Positions 7,649 to 16,551 of a stretch of DNA of 28,319 nt are shown here, piece by piece (position 1 is the first letter of the stretch; the number at the start of each line of letters is the position of its first letter). The notes beneath the pieces were generated by a model. It made no database searches, was not told the DNA's origin, and saw only the letters and a program-made list of their open reading frames with translations. Made by a program: the position numbers and the translations under genes. The DNA is from CAZOWL01 sp964583605 (GTDB lineage: Bacteria > Pseudomonadota > Gammaproteobacteria > Chromatiales > Chromatiaceae), in assembly GCA_964583605.1 (NCBI GenBank), contig CAZOWL010000058.1, positions 1 to 28,319 of the forward strand, in the 5' to 3' direction.

Positions 7649-8836
7649 ATGACCCCGCGAATTCTCTTTCCCGCTAACGGTTTCCTTCTGCTGCTCATAC
7701 TACTCGCCCCTATCAGGGTCGGGGCGGAGGTGACGCTCAATCCTGACCATCCGACGCGCTATGTCGTGCAGCCCGGCGACACGCTCTGGGACATTGCGGG
7801 GCGTTTCCTGCAAGAGCCCTGGCACTGGGGCGAGATATGGGACGCCAACCCCGGCATCGATAACCCTAATCGTATCTACCCCGGCGATGTGCTGGCACTC
7901 AGTTATCGCGGCGGCCGGCCGCGCCTGAGCGTCGAGCGGGGGGGGATGCGCACCGTCAAGCTCACGCCGCGCGTACGCGTAGAGGCCCTGGATCGCGCGA
8001 TACCGGTCATCCCGGCGGGGGTGATCGCGCCGTTCCTGACGCAGCCGTACGTCGCGAGTCGCGAAGAGCTGGACAATGCCCCCTATGTCGTAGGCTTTCC
8101 CGATGAACGGCTCGTCGCCGGCCTGAGAGATGCCATCTACGCCCGCGGTATCCCGCCGGGAGCGAGCAGGGAATTCGAGATCGTGCGTCCCGGGCCGGCG
8201 TATCGCGATCCGGACACGGAGGAGATCCTCGGCTACGAGGCGTCCTTTGTCGCTGACGCCGCGCTGGCGAGACCAGGTGATCCGGCGAAGCTGCGGATCA
8301 ATCGCTCAGAGATCGAGGTGGCGATCGGGGACCGGCTCATCCCCGCTGCCGATGCCGAGCCGCTGCGGCACTTCACCCCGGCCCCGGCGCCGGACGAGAT
8401 CCGCGGTCGCATCATCGCCGTGCTCGATGGCGTGACCCAGATCGGGCAGTACGATGTCGTCGTGATCAACCGCGGCAGTCGCGATGGACTCGTCGCCGGC
8501 CACGTCTTAGGCGCTTACCAGGGCGGCGACGTGCGTGTCGACCCGGTGCAGGCGCGCAGTGACTGGCGCGATTGGCGGAGCGAGAGCCCACTGAATACGG
8601 AGTTCTGGTACGGCGAGCATCGCGTCATCGGCTGGCGCACCGATAAGCCCGATGCGAACGAGCCGTTCCCGCCCCATGTCGAGGTGCGCCCGCCGGCGGG
8701 AATCTTTGTCGCGCCGTTCGAGCGCTCCGGGATCTTGATGGTCTTTCGTACCTTCCCCCGGGTCAGCTTTGCTCTGGTGATGAGCGCGGTACGTCCGATG
8801 CGTGTGCTGGATACCGTCAGTGCTCCCGACGCCTGA
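7649..8836 (+). CDS. LysM-domain envelope protein
   Basis: This 395-residue exported protein probably binds peptidoglycan. A signal peptide (hydrophobic core GFLLLLILLAP, likely cleavage after RVGA) is followed at about residues 38-92 by one LysM domain, beginning YVVQPGDTLWDIAGRFL and including NPNRIYPGDVLAL. The remaining 300 residues form a mixed alpha/beta region of unknown role found in LysM proteins encoded beside dprA in many gammaproteobacteria. The ATG at 7649 has GGAG six bases upstream. The stop is two bases before the GTG start of dprA, so the two are co-transcribed. There is no visible hydrolase domain. Confidence 0.9.
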   Translation: MTPRILFPANGFLLLLILLAPIRVGAEVTLNPDHPTRYVVQPGDTLWDIAGRFLQEPWHWGEIWDANPGIDNPNRIYPGDVLALSYRGGRPRLSVERGGMRTVKLTPRVRVEALDRAIPVIPAGVIAPFLTQPYVASREELDNAPYVVGFPDERLVAGLRDAIYARGIPPGASREFEIVRPGPAYRDPDTEEILGYEASFVADAALARPGDPAKLRINRSEIEVAIGDRLIPAADAEPLRHFTPAPAPDEIRGRIIAVLDGVTQIGQYDVVVINRGSRDGLVAGHVLGAYQGGDVRVDPVQARSDWRDWRSESPLNTEFWYGEHRVIGWRTDKPDANEPFPPHVEVRPPAGIFVAPFERSGILMVFRTFPRVSFALVMSAVRPMRVLDTVSAPDA

Positions 8837-8838
8837 GC

Positions 8839-10002
8839 GTGGCCTTGACCCGTCCGGACTTGGCGACAGACCCGCGTTATCCATGGCTCGTCCTCGCAGC
8901 GGCACCCGGTTTGGGTCCGAAGGGGCTCGATCGCCTCCTGACGCGGTTCGGCAGCGCAGCGGAGATCATCGCCGCCGGCGTGCCAGCGCTTAGCGCGGCC
9001 GGCCTTCCAGCACCTGCCTGCGCCGCCATTGCGCAACCCGACCGGGCCGCGATCATCGCGGCCCTGCGTTGGGCCGACCGACCCCAGGCGCACATCCTGA
9101 CCCGTGCCGATCCCGCGTATCCGAAGCAGCTGACGGAGATCGCGGATCCCCCCATACTGATGTTCGTGCAGGGCGACCCCGAGGTGTTGAGTGATCCGCA
9201 GGTCGCGATCGTTGGGAGTCGTAGCCCGACGCCAGAGGGCCTCGAGATCACGGCGATCCTCGCCCGCGAGCTCGCGCGCAGTGGTCTGACGATCACGAGT
9301 GGCTTGGCCCTGGGTGTCGATGGGGCCGCGCATGAGGGCGCGCTCGAGGCCGGGCGCACAGTCGCCGTTCTCGGCACGGGGCCGGACCGCATCTACCCCG
9401 CACGCCATCAGGTCTTAGCCCACCGCATCGCCGACATCGGCGCGCTCGTCACCGAGTACCCGCCGGGGACAGACCCTCGCCCCGGCCATTTCCCGCGGCG
9501 GAACCGCCTGATCAGCGGCTTGAGTCTCGGCACCCTCGTCACGGAGGCGGCCCAGCAGAGCGGCTCCCTGATCACAGCGCGCCTGGCACTTGAACAGGGT
9601 CGCGAGGTCTTTGCCGTGCCTGGCTCGATCCGGAACCCGCGCGCACGCGGTTGCCACGCCCTCATTCGCCAGGGCGCCAAGCTCGTCGAGTGCACCCAGG
9701 ATGTCCTCGCGGAGCTGGCGCCATCGCTGCGCAGTATCCTCGCCGCTGGCGAGCCCAACCCGATGCCGCGAGACGACCCGCTGAGCGAGCCAGAGAACGA
9801 CGCCCTAGATGCCGAATACCGGCATCTGCTCGGATGCCTAGGGTACGATCCGGCCGCGCCCGACGAGCTGATTGCGCGCAGCGCGCTCCCCGCAGCGAGC
9901 GTCTCATCGATGCTATTGGTGCTAGAGCTGCAAGGTTATGTATCATCCTGTCCCGGCGGCCGATACCGTCGCGCGGCCCGGGGTGGAGAGCAGCCGGCAT
10001 AA
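8839..10002 (+). CDS. dprA: DNA-processing protein DprA (Smf)
   Basis: DprA binds incoming single-stranded DNA and loads RecA during natural transformation. The N-terminus (about residues 15-80) is helical and SAM-like. The Rossmann-type core contains VAIVGSRSPTPEGLEI, SGLALGVDGAAHEGAL and VLGTGPDRIYPARH, then PRRNRLISGLS and QSGSLITARLALEQGREVFAVPG. The C-terminal region (about 320-380) looks like the DprA winged helix. The 387-residue length is normal. The start is a GTG two bases after the LysM gene stop. A dprA gene alone does not prove competence. Confidence 0.96.
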   Translation: MALTRPDLATDPRYPWLVLAAAPGLGPKGLDRLLTRFGSAAEIIAAGVPALSAAGLPAPACAAIAQPDRAAIIAALRWADRPQAHILTRADPAYPKQLTEIADPPILMFVQGDPEVLSDPQVAIVGSRSPTPEGLEITAILARELARSGLTITSGLALGVDGAAHEGALEAGRTVAVLGTGPDRIYPARHQVLAHRIADIGALVTEYPPGTDPRPGHFPRRNRLISGLSLGTLVTEAAQQSGSLITARLALEQGREVFAVPGSIRNPRARGCHALIRQGAKLVECTQDVLAELAPSLRSILAAGEPNPMPRDDPLSEPENDALDAEYRHLLGCLGYDPAAPDELIARSALPAASVSSMLLVLELQGYVSSCPGGRYRRAARGGEQPA

Positions 10003-10140
10003 GTCTTGTCCGACTGTGCTGGAGGAGCCGGGTGTCTGACCCGACCGCTGCCCCCGGACCCGTCCTGGCGCAAGACGCAACGCGACTGCCGGCGCCGGGT
10101 TATCGCGCTTCGGATCAGGAGACGAGTCGAGCCACTTCAG

Positions 10141-10220
10141 AATGATGACATGGCACCTCACTCCTGATCGTTCCCTCACCCCAACCCTCTCCCGGAGGGC
10201 ACGGAGCGAGCTTGTTGTGC
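10141..10220 (+). repeat. Compound palindromic repeat, copy D (degenerate)
   Basis: CCTGATCGTTCCCTCACCCC followed by AACCCTCTCCCGGAGGGC is a good match to the repeat core. The left flank (AATGATGACATGGCACC) resembles the inner loop and arm of full copies. The right end (ACGGAGCGAGCTTGTTG) is a decayed version of the GAGCGAACGTGCTTCG end. It lies between dprA and smg. Confidence 0.7.
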
Positions 10221-10268
10221 CAGTTTCCTGGGAGACCGCGTTGGGGAGTGTCGTTTCGAGGTTGGCTG

Positions 10269-10745
10269 ATGTACGAAAATATGGTCGATGTGCTCATCTA
10301 TCTGTACGAGAACTACATGGACGGGGAGGGCCAGCCACCTACCGACCAGAATGAGCTCGAGGATGAGCTGTCGCAGGCCGGCTTCACCCATGGCGAGATC
10401 CGCAAGGCGCTGCGGTGGCTCGATGAGCTCGCCGACGGCTCCCGGCTGTCGCCATCACTCGCCGATAATCACGGCTCGATGAGGATCTACACCGCCTCAG
10501 AGGTCGCCAAGCTCGACATCGACGCCCGTGGTCTGCTGCTGTTCTTGGAGCAGGCCGATATCTTGGATCCGGCCAGCCGGGAGCTGGTCATCGAGCGCGC
10601 CCTGGCAATCGATCAGTCGAGCATGACGCTCGAAGAGCTCAAGTGGGTCGTGCTGCTGGTCTTGATGAATCGACCGGGACAGGAGGATGCCTTCTCCCAG
10701 ATGGAAGAGCTCGTCTACAGCGAGACGCCCGCCTATCTGCATTGA
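10269..10745 (+). CDS. smg: Smg protein (DUF494 family)
   Basis: Smg is a small conserved gammaproteobacterial protein of unknown biochemical role, nearly always encoded next to dprA. The 158 residues match the family length (E. coli 157). The N-terminus MYENMVDVLIYLYENYMDGE is characteristic, and the sequence is acidic and helical throughout, ending in EELVYSETPAYLH. The frame extends upstream, but the ATG at 10269 gives the family N-terminus. No clear Shine-Dalgarno is seen. The gap from dprA is 266 bp and contains a degenerate repeat copy. The 274 bp to topA hold nothing I recognise. Confidence 0.95.
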   Translation: MYENMVDVLIYLYENYMDGEGQPPTDQNELEDELSQAGFTHGEIRKALRWLDELADGSRLSPSLADNHGSMRIYTASEVAKLDIDARGLLLFLEQADILDPASRELVIERALAIDQSSMTLEELKWVVLLVLMNRPGQEDAFSQMEELVYSETPAYLH

Positions 10746-11019
10746 TTCCTAGCCGCAATCGCTTCGGAACGCAGCAGCGGACGTGGGGCGACTGACACGG
10801 CTCGCCTCTGACCGGCAGGCGGTGCCTCGGCGGATGATCTCCGCGCCGGTCCGGCCGTCTGCGGCCATGTTGCGATCAGCACGCCACCTTGACTGATCGC
10901 CACTGCTGCGCCGGCTTGTCGCCTGCGACCCCCCGCCCCGACTTCCTCAGAGCACCCTTGACGGCGCCGGCTCGGATCGTATCTCCTTAGGCCCCCCCTC
11001 AAGCGGTGCGCGGGTCAAC

Positions 11020-13434
11020 ATGAATCTGGTAATCGTCGAATCGCCGGCCAAGGCGAAGACCATCAAGAAGTACCTCGGCCCAGACTTCGAGGTCGTCGCC
11101 TCCTATGGGCATGTGCGTGACCTGGTGCCCAAGGAAGGGGCGGTAGATCCCGAGCAGGGCTTTCGGATGCAGTACCAGATCATCGAACGGAACGAGCGCC
11201 ACGTTCAGGCCATTGCCAAGCAGCTCAAGCGGGCCGACGCCCTATACCTAGCCACCGACCCGGATCGTGAGGGCGAGGCGATCTCGTGGCATCTCTACGA
11301 GCTGCTGCGCGCTCGCCGCCAGCTCGACGATAAGCCAGTGCATCGCGTCGTCTTTAACGAGATCACAAAGAAGGCCATCCAAGACGCCGTGGCCCATCCA
11401 CGCAGCCTCTCGGTGGATCTGGTCAACGCCCAGCAAGCGCGACGCGCCCTCGACTATCTGGTCGGATTCAACCTCTCACCGTTGCTCTGGAAGAAGGTCC
11501 GGCGCGGGCTCTCCGCGGGGCGCGTGCAGAGTCCGGCGCTACGCCTCATCGTCGAGCGCGAGCAGGAGATCGAGGCCTTCGTCCGGCGCGAGTATTGGAC
11601 GATCGAGGCAGATGCCTCGAAGGAGGAACAGCCCTTCAGCGCCAAGCTGGTCGAGCTCGCCGGCCAGAAGGTGGAGCAGTTCACGATTACCGACGAGGCA
11701 CGCGCGACCGACGTGACGCGCGGATTGGAACGGGCCGCAGATGGCCGGCTCAGGGTCGAGGCAATCGAGCGCAAACAGCGCAAGCGACACCCGGCGCCGC
11801 CTTTCATTACCTCCACCCTCCAGCAGGAGGCGGCGCGCAAGCTCGGCTTCACGGCCCAGCGCACGATGCGCATCGCCCAGCAGCTCTACGAGGGGGTGGA
11901 TGTCGGCGGTGACAGTGTCGGCTTGATCAGCTACATGCGAACCGACTCGGTCAATTTGGCGCAAGAGGCGATCGCCGAGATCCGCAGCTACGTCGCCGAG
12001 CGCTACGGCCAGGATCACCTCCCGCCTCAGGCGCGTCAGTACAAGACCAAGGCGAAGAACGCCCAAGAGGCCCATGAGGCGATCCGCCCGACCTCGATCC
12101 GACGTGAGCCGGGAGCCATGAAGGCCCATCTGAGCAACGAGCAGCACCGGCTCTACGAGCTGATCTGGAAACGCACATTGGCCTGCCAGATGGCCCATGC
12201 CCTGATCAACACGGTCTCCGTCACCCTCTCGGCCGGGTCAGGCAACCACTTTCGCGCGACGGGCTCCACGGTCGCCGAGCCGGGCTTCATGCGCGTCTAT
12301 CTGGAGGGCCGGGATGATGCGAAACAGGCCGACGATGACGAAGAGCACATGCTGCCGGCGATGGTGGAGGGTGAATGGATCGATCTACTGGCGATCCGCC
12401 CGGAGCAGCACTTCACCGAGCCTCCTCCGCGCTATAGCGAAGCCTCCTTGGTGAAGGCCTTGGAGGAGTTCGGCATCGGCCGACCCTCGACTTATGCGAG
12501 CATCATCTCCACGCTGCAAGAACGGGAATACGTGCGCTTGGAGAAGAAGCGCTTCCATCCGACCGATGTCGGTCGGGTTGTGAACCGCTTCCTCACCGAC
12601 TACTTCCGTTCTTACGTCGATTACGATTTCACCGCCAAGCTCGAGGATGAGCTCGATGCCGTGTCCCGTGGGGAAGAGGATTGGGTTCCTCTCCTCGAGC
12701 AGTTCTGGCGCCCCTTCAAAGAGCGCATCGACCACACGGAGGTGAATGTCAAGCGCAGCGATGTGACGCAGGAACGCACCGATGAGCCCTGTCCCAAGTG
12801 CGGAGCCCCGCTGTCGATTCGGCTCGGTCGACACGGTCGCTTCATCGGTTGCACCAATTTTCCGGCCTGTGACTACACACGTGACCTGGGTGGCGATCAG
12901 GCCGACACCGAGACCCCCGAGGTCGTAGACGGGCGTGCCTGCCCAAAGTGTGGCTCGGCGCTGCTCGTCAAGCGCGGCCGGTTCGGCCGCTTCATCGGCT
13001 GCAGCGCCTACCCGGAGTGCCGGCATATCGAGCCCTTGGAGCGACCGGAGGATACCGGGGTGCGGTGCCCGAAGTGCGGCCAGGGGACCTTGCTGCGCAA
13101 GAAGTCGCGGCGCGGAAAGGTCTTCTACTCCTGCTCCACATACCCCAGTTGCGATTATGCGGTATGGAATGAGCCGCTCGCGGAGACCTGCCCCGAATGC
13201 GGCTGGGGCGTCCTGACGAAGAAGAGCGGGCGCGGCAAGGAGGAGGTCGTCTGTCCGCAGCGCGACTGCAGCTATGCGGCGCCCGCGGAGCCCGGCGGTG
13301 ATGCCGCGACTAACGACCATGGGACGAGGCGAGCCAACCCAGATGATGAAATGCCGCCTCGCCCCGTGACCGTTCCCTCATCCCAACCCCCGCCCGGAGG
13401 GCGAGGGAGGAAACGTGCTTCGCGAATTTCATAG
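11020..13434 (+). CDS. topA: DNA topoisomerase I
   Basis: TopA relaxes negative supercoils through a 5'-phosphotyrosine link. The Toprim domain begins at residue 1 with NLVIVESPAKAKTIKKYLG and includes DPDREGEAISWHL. Y305 in SYMRTDSVNL is the catalytic tyrosine. FGIGRPSTYASII and the KLEDELD region follow. The C-terminus has four zinc-ribbon modules: CPKCGAPL/CTNFPAC, CPKCGSAL/CSAYPEC, CPKCGQGTL/CSTYPSC and a divergent CPECGWGVL/CPQRDC. The last 40 or so residues, from about 765, are rich in Pro, Arg and Gly and are encoded entirely by a palindromic repeat (13310-13437), so they are probably not ancestral. No strong ribosome site precedes the ATG. TopA in this position between smg and tsaC is common in gammaproteobacteria. 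Confidence 0.97.
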   Translation: MNLVIVESPAKAKTIKKYLGPDFEVVASYGHVRDLVPKEGAVDPEQGFRMQYQIIERNERHVQAIAKQLKRADALYLATDPDREGEAISWHLYELLRARRQLDDKPVHRVVFNEITKKAIQDAVAHPRSLSVDLVNAQQARRALDYLVGFNLSPLLWKKVRRGLSAGRVQSPALRLIVEREQEIEAFVRREYWTIEADASKEEQPFSAKLVELAGQKVEQFTITDEARATDVTRGLERAADGRLRVEAIERKQRKRHPAPPFITSTLQQEAARKLGFTAQRTMRIAQQLYEGVDVGGDSVGLISYMRTDSVNLAQEAIAEIRSYVAERYGQDHLPPQARQYKTKAKNAQEAHEAIRPTSIRREPGAMKAHLSNEQHRLYELIWKRTLACQMAHALINTVSVTLSAGSGNHFRATGSTVAEPGFMRVYLEGRDDAKQADDDEEHMLPAMVEGEWIDLLAIRPEQHFTEPPPRYSEASLVKALEEFGIGRPSTYASIISTLQEREYVRLEKKRFHPTDVGRVVNRFLTDYFRSYVDYDFTAKLEDELDAVSRGEEDWVPLLEQFWRPFKERIDHTEVNVKRSDVTQERTDEPCPKCGAPLSIRLGRHGRFIGCTNFPACDYTRDLGGDQADTETPEVVDGRACPKCGSALLVKRGRFGRFIGCSAYPECRHIEPLERPEDTGVRCPKCGQGTLLRKKSRRGKVFYSCSTYPSCDYAVWNEPLAETCPECGWGVLTKKSGRGKEEVVCPQRDCSYAAPAEPGGDAATNDHGTRRANPDDEMPPRPVTVPSSQPPPGGRGRKRASRIS

Positions 13435-13437
13435 TAA
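13310..13437 (+). repeat. Compound palindromic repeat, copy E (inside topA 3' end)
   Basis: This is a full copy in the same orientation as copy C: CTAACGACCATGGGACGAGG, then loop, GCCTCGCCCCGTGACCGTT, the CCCTCATCCCAACC tract, GGAGGGCGAGGGAGG, and ACGTGCTTCGCGAATTTCAT. It overlaps the last 125 bp of topA, whose TAG stop is in the element's right end. tsaC begins 19 bp later. Confidence 0.88.
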
Positions 13438-13455
13438 AGACTGGCCGGCCAGACC

Positions 13456-14088
13456 ATGGGCCAAAGCCGGCGGGCGGCGCCATTGACGGCGCCGAGCGGT
13501 TTACTCGACGTGCCCGGCCGCTCAGCGAGCGCATCGAGCCCGCACGGCATTCGCCTGGCTGTGCGGACGCTCGCCAGCGCAGGCGTCGTCGCGTATCCGA
13601 CAGAGGCCGTTTACGGCCTGGGCTGCGATCCAAACAACCGCTGCGCCGTGCGACGGTTGCTCGCCATCAAGCGACGGCCTGCTGGCAAAGGATTGATCCT
13701 GATCGCGTCGGACTACGCGCAGCTCGCGCCCTTCATCCAACATCTCGATGGAACACGGATGGCCGAGATCCTTGCCACCTGGCCGGGGCCGAGCACCTGG
13801 CTGCTCCCGGCCCGGGCGACGACACCGGGCTGGCTCACGGGCGATCATCGCACGCTGGCGGTTCGGGTGACGGCGCATCCGCTCGCCGCCGCCCTCTGTC
13901 GCGCATGGGGCGGGGCGCTCGTCTCCACGAGCGCCAACGTCAGCAACCGGCGGCCCGCCCGAACGGCGCTCACGCTGCGCAAGCGTCTGCGGCGGAGACC
14001 GGATCTGATCCTGGTCGGCGCCTGCGGCACGCTGGCACGCCCCACGGCGATCCGCGACGGCGCGACCGGCCGGGTAGTGCGCGCCTGA
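13456..14088 (+). CDS. tsaC: Threonylcarbamoyl-AMP synthase (YrdC/Sua5 family)
   Basis: TsaC makes threonylcarbamoyl-AMP from threonine, bicarbonate and ATP for the t6A37 modification of ANN-decoding tRNAs. The motifs are VVAYPTEAVYGLGCDP, the nucleotide-binding KRRPAGKGLILIAS, LAVRVTAHPLAAALC and STSANVSNRRPART. There is no C-terminal Sua5 extension, so it is the short TsaC form. The ATG at 13456 gives 210 residues. A GTG at 13510 gives 192, closer to E. coli (190), and may be the true start, since residues 1-18 look non-conserved. aroE, which often follows tsaC, is not seen here. Confidence 0.93.
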   Translation: MGQSRRAAPLTAPSGLLDVPGRSASASSPHGIRLAVRTLASAGVVAYPTEAVYGLGCDPNNRCAVRRLLAIKRRPAGKGLILIASDYAQLAPFIQHLDGTRMAEILATWPGPSTWLLPARATTPGWLTGDHRTLAVRVTAHPLAAALCRAWGGALVSTSANVSNRRPARTALTLRKRLRRRPDLILVGACGTLARPTAIRDGATGRVVRA

Positions 14089-14092
14089 TCGT

Positions 14093-14113
14093 GGCGTGGC
14101 CCTAGGTCACGCC
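14093..14113. terminator. Possible transcription-ending hairpin after tsaC
   Basis: GGCGTG-gccctaggt-CACGCC is a perfect 6-bp stem five bases beyond the tsaC stop and between convergent genes. There is no T tract, so it is a weak candidate only. Confidence 0.25.
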
Positions 14114-14200
14114 GCAGGGTGAGCACCCCGAAGCCATGAGCGGGTCCGCTGCGCGGACCGATACCCGTGGCGATGTCTCGCGCCCGAGGTCAGCGCAGCG

Positions 14201-14326
14201 CTACTTCGAAGTCAGCGAGCGCACCCAGTCCACGACCTTGTCCTGGATCTCTCTGGCCCAGGCCGGCTGCGGCCAATTCCAACCGATGATGATGCCGATT
14301 GCCAATATCAGGAGCGCTGAGATCAT
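14201..14326 (-). CDS. Small single-pass membrane protein (41 aa)
   Basis: This short frame encodes 41 residues. It opens with MISALLILAIGIIIGWNWPQ, continues PAWAREIQDKVVDW, and ends VRSLTSK. The first 17 or so residues form one transmembrane helix. An aromatic/proline junction (GWNWPQPAW) and an amphipathic charged tail follow. The chance of such an ordered layout in random GC-rich DNA is low, and the motif resembles small uncharacterised proteobacterial membrane proteins I have seen. GGAAA lies eight bases before the ATG. The frame is closed by a TGA upstream with no other ATG, which supports this start. It is alone between tsaC and the methyltransferase gene. Function is unknown, and PAWA could be read as a signal-peptidase site instead. 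Confidence 0.6.
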   Translation of the reverse strand: MISALLILAIGIIIGWNWPQPAWAREIQDKVVDWVRSLTSK

Positions 14327-14621
14327 TGCCGGTTTCCGCGACGTGTGGAAGATTGCCGTCCGAAGGGCAGGCGTCCGAGTGGTCCGTCGCGATCCAAGCC
14401 GCTCGGCCGCTGGTCACCCGGTGCTGCGCGCGCAATTATTTCACATCGACCCGGGCTGAGCGCGCCGGAGCGAGTCCGGCTGCGCCTCGTCTTGACTCAT
14501 CTGGCGCGCGGCAGTACGGGTTAGTCTCCACGCAGCGAACAGTTGGCGCCGCTTGCGTTGGTTGCGCGCAGGCCCTATTTCCCCGCTCGATCAAACCACA
14601 TGACGACAAGGAGAATTTTAC

Positions 14622-15662
14622 GTGCATCCGATGGCTAGAGTCATTGCTTGGGCAGAGCGGGGTGTATTCCCGGATCCCGCCATTCGGTTTGGCATTCGCA
14701 CGCTGCTGCGCCGGCAGCTCGCCGAGCTCCCGACCAATGACTGCGAGGAGGCGCAGCGCCGCAAGTGGGAGATGATTGCGAGAATGGATGCCGCACCGAT
14801 CGCCGACCTACCCGATCAGGCCAACCGGCAGCACTACGAGCTGCCTCCGGAGCTCTTCGTGGCGATCTTAGGACCACAACGCAAGTACAGCTGCGGCTAT
14901 TGGCCGGCCGGCACCAAGGAACTGGCCTCCGCTGAGGAAGCATCGCTTCAGCTGGCGGCCGAGCGCGCCAGCATTGTGGACGGGATGCGGATCCTTGATC
15001 TCGGATGCGGCTGGGGCGCCTTCAGCCTCTGGGCGGCCAGGCACTTCCCGGCATCGGACGTGACGGCGGTCTCAGCCTCGCGTGACCAGCGCGGCTTCAT
15101 CGAGGCCGAAGCGGCTCGCGCGGGGCTCTCCAACCTCACGGTGATCACGGCCGATATGAATGCTTTCCAGGCCCCTGCCAGGTACGACCGCATCGTCTCC
15201 GTGGAGATGTTCGAGCACATGCGCAACCATCGCGAGCTCATGGCCCGGATAGGTGCCTGGCTCGAGCCGGATGGCAGGTTTTTCATGCATATCTTCTGTC
15301 ATCGAGCCCATCCCTACCTGTTTGTCGATCAGGGGCCGACCGACTGGATGGGGCGATACTTCTTTGCTGGCGGCATGATGCCCAGCTCGGATCTGCCAAT
15401 CTACTTCCAGGACGCCCTCAGATTGCGTGACCAATGGTCCCTGAACGGACAGCATTATGCCCAAACGCTGAACGCGTGGCTGGCCCGCATGGACCAGGCG
15501 CGAGAGGAGGTCCGGCCGATCCTGAGCCGCGTCTACGGCGCCGATCAGGTCGAGATCTGGTGGTGGCGGTGGCGGTTGTTCTTCCTCGCTTGCGCCGAGC
15601 TCTTTGCTTACCGCCGCGGCCAGGAATGGTGGGTCGGCCACTATCTCTTCGAGCGCCGATAA
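14622..15662 (+). CDS. Cyclopropane-fatty-acyl-phospholipid synthase-like SAM methyltransferase
   Basis: This 346-residue protein belongs to the cyclopropane fatty acid synthase group, which transfers a methylene from SAM to unsaturated acyl chains of membrane lipids. RKYSCGYWPAGTKELASAEE matches the family's substrate-side segment. ILDLGCGWGAFSLWAA is the SAM-binding motif I. VSVEMFEHMRNHRELM is the conserved segment holding the active-site Glu. The C-terminal region is rich in Trp and Tyr (WWWRWRLFFLACAELFAY). It is somewhat shorter than E. coli Cfa (382 residues), mainly at the N-terminus, so the exact lipid product is uncertain. The GTG start has AAGGAG eight bases upstream, a strong site. 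The upstream 295 bp contain no other gene that I can support. Confidence 0.85.
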   Translation: MHPMARVIAWAERGVFPDPAIRFGIRTLLRRQLAELPTNDCEEAQRRKWEMIARMDAAPIADLPDQANRQHYELPPELFVAILGPQRKYSCGYWPAGTKELASAEEASLQLAAERASIVDGMRILDLGCGWGAFSLWAARHFPASDVTAVSASRDQRGFIEAEAARAGLSNLTVITADMNAFQAPARYDRIVSVEMFEHMRNHRELMARIGAWLEPDGRFFMHIFCHRAHPYLFVDQGPTDWMGRYFFAGGMMPSSDLPIYFQDALRLRDQWSLNGQHYAQTLNAWLARMDQAREEVRPILSRVYGADQVEIWWWRWRLFFLACAELFAYRRGQEWWVGHYLFERR

Positions 15663-15678
15663 CAGGGTGCTCGCCTCG

Positions 15679-16551
15679 TTAGATCATCTTGCGTAGCTCG
15701 AACTCCAGGATGCCCTCGGCGCCGGCGGCGCGCAGCTGGGGGATCAGCTCGCGCACAGCGCCACGGTCGACGACGGTCTCGACCGCCAGCCAGCGTCGGT
15801 CGTAGAGATGGCTCACGGTTGGGGCGTGCAGGCTGGGCAAGAGTGCGACGACGGTATCGAGATGCTCGGCGGCGACGTTGAGCTTAAGCACCACCTTATG
15901 CCGCGCGGCGAGGGCCGCCTGTAGCATCAAGGCGATCTGCTCGATCTTGGCCCGCTTGGCCGGGTTGTCCATCGCCGCGGGGTTGGCGATCAGCCGGGTC
16001 TCCGTGTGCAGCAGATCGGCGACGATGCGCAAACCGTGAGCGCGGATCGTGCTCCCGGTCTCGGTGATCTCGACTGCGGCATCGACAAGGCCCTCGACGA
16101 CCTTGGCCTCCGTTGCGCCCCAGGAAAAGTCCACGGTCGCCACGATGCCACGCTCGGCGAGGAACCGCCGTGTGAAGCCAACGAGCTCGGTAGCGATCCG
16201 TTTGCCATCGAGGTCGGCAATGTCGCGAACCGGCGACTCCTGCGGGACGACCAGCACCCACCGGCTGGGTTGGTCCGAGCTCTTCGAATAGGTCAGCGTG
16301 CAGATCTCTGTGACCTCGGCCTGGGTCTCGAGGATCCAGTCGAGCCCTGTGAGTCCGAGATCCAAGGTGCCGTTGGCCACATACGGCGCCATCTCCTGCG
16401 CGCGCACCAAGGCGCAGGAGAGCTCCGGGTCGTTGATGTCTGGATAATAGTGCCGTGATCGAGGCTTGATTTGCCAACCCGCCTGCCCGAATAGGGTTAT
16501 GGTGGCCTCTTCGAGGCTGCCTTTGGGGATCCCGAGCTTAATGAGCGGCAT
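15679..16551 (-). CDS. hisG: ATP phosphoribosyltransferase, long form
   Basis: HisG catalyses the first step of histidine synthesis, joining ATP and PRPP. The N-terminus MPLIKLGIPKGSLEEATITL leads into a periplasmic-binding-like fold with NGTLDLGLTGLDWILE and the PRPP loop region (AAVEITETGSTIRAHGL). At 290 residues it is the long, homohexameric type with a C-terminal ACT-like regulatory domain (from about residue 215), so no HisZ partner is expected and histidine feedback is likely. The ATG at 16551 with GTGAGGAG upstream is preferred over an earlier GTG at 16569. It stands alone, without other his genes, and converges on the methyltransferase gene with a 16-bp gap. Confidence 0.94.
   Translation of the reverse strand: MPLIKLGIPKGSLEEATITLFGQAGWQIKPRSRHYYPDINDPELSCALVRAQEMAPYVANGTLDLGLTGLDWILETQAEVTEICTLTYSKSSDQPSRWVLVVPQESPVRDIADLDGKRIATELVGFTRRFLAERGIVATVDFSWGATEAKVVEGLVDAAVEITETGSTIRAHGLRIVADLLHTETRLIANPAAMDNPAKRAKIEQIALMLQAALAARHKVVLKLNVAAEHLDTVVALLPSLHAPTVSHLYDRRWLAVETVVDRGAVRELIPQLRAAGAEGILEFELRKMI

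Noticed and set aside
8515..9408. Minus-strand open frame across dprA
   Set aside because: It overlaps the strongly supported dprA gene and has a low-complexity Arg-rich composition typical of a shadow frame.
10032..10145. Short GTG frame after dprA with GGAGGAG upstream
   Set aside because: The ribosome-like site is good, but the 37-residue product is low-complexity, ends in the degenerate repeat, and shows no motif. Left out without conservation data.
12385..13320. Long minus-strand open frame inside topA
   Set aside because: topA is unambiguous on the plus strand with all motifs. The antisense frame has no recognisable domain.
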